64,000 bases of DNA, from positions 186,001 through 250,000 of the forward strand of contig JBNOAI010000005.1 of NCBI GenBank assembly GCA_050283925.1. The letters run 5' to 3'. Below the pieces are notes generated by a model that was not told the DNA's origin, did no database searches, and saw nothing but the letters and a program-made list of their open reading frames with translations. This stretch comes from ZC4RG25 sp023428365 (GTDB lineage: Bacteria > Pseudomonadota > Alphaproteobacteria > Rhizobiales > Hyphomicrobiaceae). The position numbers were made by a program, and so were the translations under genes. Positions 62,743 to 64,000 of this stretch are shown here, one piece after another (within the stretch, counting starts at the first letter, position 1; each line of letters starts with the position of its first letter).

Positions 62743-63807
62743 GTGATCACACCTCTCGATACCCATCTCCCGCGTCCCCTGCTCGCCCTCACAATGGGCG
62801 ATCCGGCAGGTATTGGCCTGGAGCTGACGCTCAAGATCTGGCAAGCCCATGCGGCCGCGCCGAATGACAGCGCCTATGACGTTGTGCTTTACGGCGATCC
62901 CGATGAAGTCGCCGCTTGCGCGCAACGCGCGGGTATTGCGAACCCAAGCATCATCGTCGAGAAGCCTGAAGACGCGCGCGGTGTTTGGCCGAGCAGGCTT
63001 CCCGTGTTGCCGATCCGTCTAACCACTCCTGCCGTACCGGGCAAGCCTGATCCGACCAATGCTCATGCGGTGATATCGGCGATAGAGCAGGCGACCTCTG
63101 CCGTAATGGCGGGGCAAGCCGACGCCATCGTGACGAACCCGATCGCCAAGCACGTGCTCTATCAGGCCGGCTTCATCCATCCGGGACATACGGAATTTCT
63201 CGCCGAGCTGGCATCGCGCTCAACCGGTGGCCGGCCCTGGCGTCCGGTGATGATGCTGGCTTGCGACGAGCTTCGTGTTGTACCTCTGACCATCCATATT
63301 CCAATTTCGGATGTGCCGGCCGCAATCTCCGAAGACCTGATCATCGAGACGGTACGGATCGTCGCCGCCGGCTTGAAACGGGATTTCGGCATCGCTGGCG
63401 CGCCGCGGATTGCCATAGCCGGTCTCAACCCGCATGCCGGCGAGAACGGATCGATCGGCACGGAGGATCAGCGCATCATCGCACCGGCCATAGCAACGCT
63501 GCGCTCGGAGGGATTTGCGGTTTCCGGTCCGCACTCGGCCGACACGCTGTTTCATGCTTCCGCGCGCACAGGATACGATGCCGTCGTGGCGATGTATCAC
63601 GACCAGGCGCTGATCCCGATCAAGACGCTGGCCTTCGACAGCGGCGTGAATGTTACCCTCGGCTTGCCGTTCGTGCGTACGTCGCCCGACCACGGAACGG
63701 CCTTCGATATTGCCGGCACGGGCAAGGCCAATCCGGCATCGCTCGAAGCAGCCTTGAACCTGGCCGCCCGGATGGCCATCAACCGTGCCGCGGCTCCTGC
63801 GCCATGA
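62743..63807 (+). CDS. pdxA: 4-hydroxythreonine-4-phosphate dehydrogenase
   Basis: 354 residues. PdxA oxidises 4-phosphohydroxy-threonine to give the three-carbon substrate of PdxJ in vitamin B6 synthesis. LTMGDPAGIG starts the fold, and the zinc ligands are the His of HPGHTEFLAE, the His of VVAMYHDQALIP and the His in the C-terminal SPDHGTAFDIAG. The start is GTG 62743, three bases after surA. rsmA overlaps its stop by four bases (ATGA). The surA-pdxA-rsmA order is conserved in proteobacteria. Confidence 0.96.
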   Translation: MITPLDTHLPRPLLALTMGDPAGIGLELTLKIWQAHAAAPNDSAYDVVLYGDPDEVAACAQRAGIANPSIIVEKPEDARGVWPSRLPVLPIRLTTPAVPGKPDPTNAHAVISAIEQATSAVMAGQADAIVTNPIAKHVLYQAGFIHPGHTEFLAELASRSTGGRPWRPVMMLACDELRVVPLTIHIPISDVPAAISEDLIIETVRIVAAGLKRDFGIAGAPRIAIAGLNPHAGENGSIGTEDQRIIAPAIATLRSEGFAVSGPHSADTLFHASARTGYDAVVAMYHDQALIPIKTLAFDSGVNVTLGLPFVRTSPDHGTAFDIAGTGKANPASLEAALNLAARMAINRAAAPAP

Positions 63808-64000
63808 TCGATAGCGATACGACTGCCGGGCCAAGCAACGCATCGCCCGACTCCCTCCCGCCGTTGCGTGAGGTGATCGCGACGCTGGGTCTATCCGCGA
63901 AGAAGAGCCTCGGCCAGAACTTCATTCTCGACCTGAACCTGACGCGGCGCATCGCGCGCGCGGCCGGAGATCTCAGCGGACGGACAGTCGTGGAGATCGG
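63804..64000 (+). CDS. rsmA: 16S rRNA dimethyladenosine transferase RsmA (partial, cut by window end)
   Basis: The ATG at 63804 overlaps the pdxA stop (ATGA). The visible 65 residues include LSAKKSLGQNFILDLNLTRRIA, the characteristic KsgA/RsmA N-terminus with the SLGQNF AdoMet-site motif, and the start of VVEI (motif I strand) at the window edge. RsmA dimethylates A1518 and A1519 near the 3' end of 16S rRNA during 30S maturation. The first 20 residues are an unusual polar extension. The rest lies beyond the window. Confidence 0.93.
   Translation, partial: MIDSDTTAGPSNASPDSLPPLREVIATLGLSAKKSLGQNFILDLNLTRRIARAAGDLSGRTVVEI

Overview
This window is a GC-rich chromosomal segment of an alphaproteobacterium, most likely a member of the Hyphomicrobiales near the Nitrobacteraceae/Xanthobacteraceae. 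The reasons are the dusB-ntrB-ntrC-ntrY-ntrX-trkA-hfq-hflX run, an F1-ATPase zeta inhibitor, an RcdA adaptor, a fused ispDF gene, the folK-rpoZ-rsh-pdxJ-acpS-lepB-rnc-era-recO run, and two perfect sigma-EcfG promoters. Almost everything is core housekeeping DNA. No rRNA, tRNA, insertion sequence, prophage, CRISPR array or plasmid gene was seen.

Layout. 1-2.7 kb: end of a probable transglycosylase, a secreted polysaccharide deacetylase, a hydroxyacid dehydrogenase and the zeta subunit. 2.7-10.9 kb: purC-purS-purQ-purL, with a proline-racemase-family gene between purQ and purL. It is followed by an AT-rich insert with two unknown secreted proteins, then bolA-grxD. 11-20 kb: a duplicated PqiA-like membrane protein, rpsD, an unknown secreted protein, a DUF433-TrmJ fusion, an FkbM methyltransferase, rcdA, a hydrolase and a soluble lytic transglycosylase. 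20-25.4 kb: dapA, smpB, an acetyltransferase, a peroxiredoxin pair with one cysteine-less member, then DUF3775, family 5 uracil-DNA glycosylase and NYN genes on the minus strand. 25.5-33.6 kb: the folK to recO run. 33.6-41.2 kb: udgX, a CoA-transferase, two small membrane proteins, lipA, a frameshifted kinase gene, PhnA-like and COQ10-like genes, pncC, a MarR regulator with its operator, and ispDF. 41.3-53.3 kb: nitrogen regulation (dusB, ntrBC, ntrYX), trkA, hfq, hflX, mazG. 53.4-56.2 kb: a Q-rich secreted protein and pepA. 56.5-64 kb: lptF-lptG-lptD-surA-pdxA-rsmA, an outer-membrane biogenesis operon cut by the window end.

The signals best worth following are small. Two unrelated secreted proteins of unknown function (8433-8831 and 53443-54315) each sit about 35 bases downstream of a perfect GGAAC-N16-CGTT box, the general-stress sigma-EcfG promoter. 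A secreted HExxH protein has its ribosome-binding site inside a hairpin and lies behind an orphan intrinsic terminator. Others are a Ser/Thr proline-racemase homologue inside the purine cluster, a cysteine-less peroxiredoxin translationally coupled to an intact one, a DUF433-TrmJ fusion, and UdgX, which traps uracil-DNA covalently in characterised homologues. I did not find a clearly new multi-gene system.
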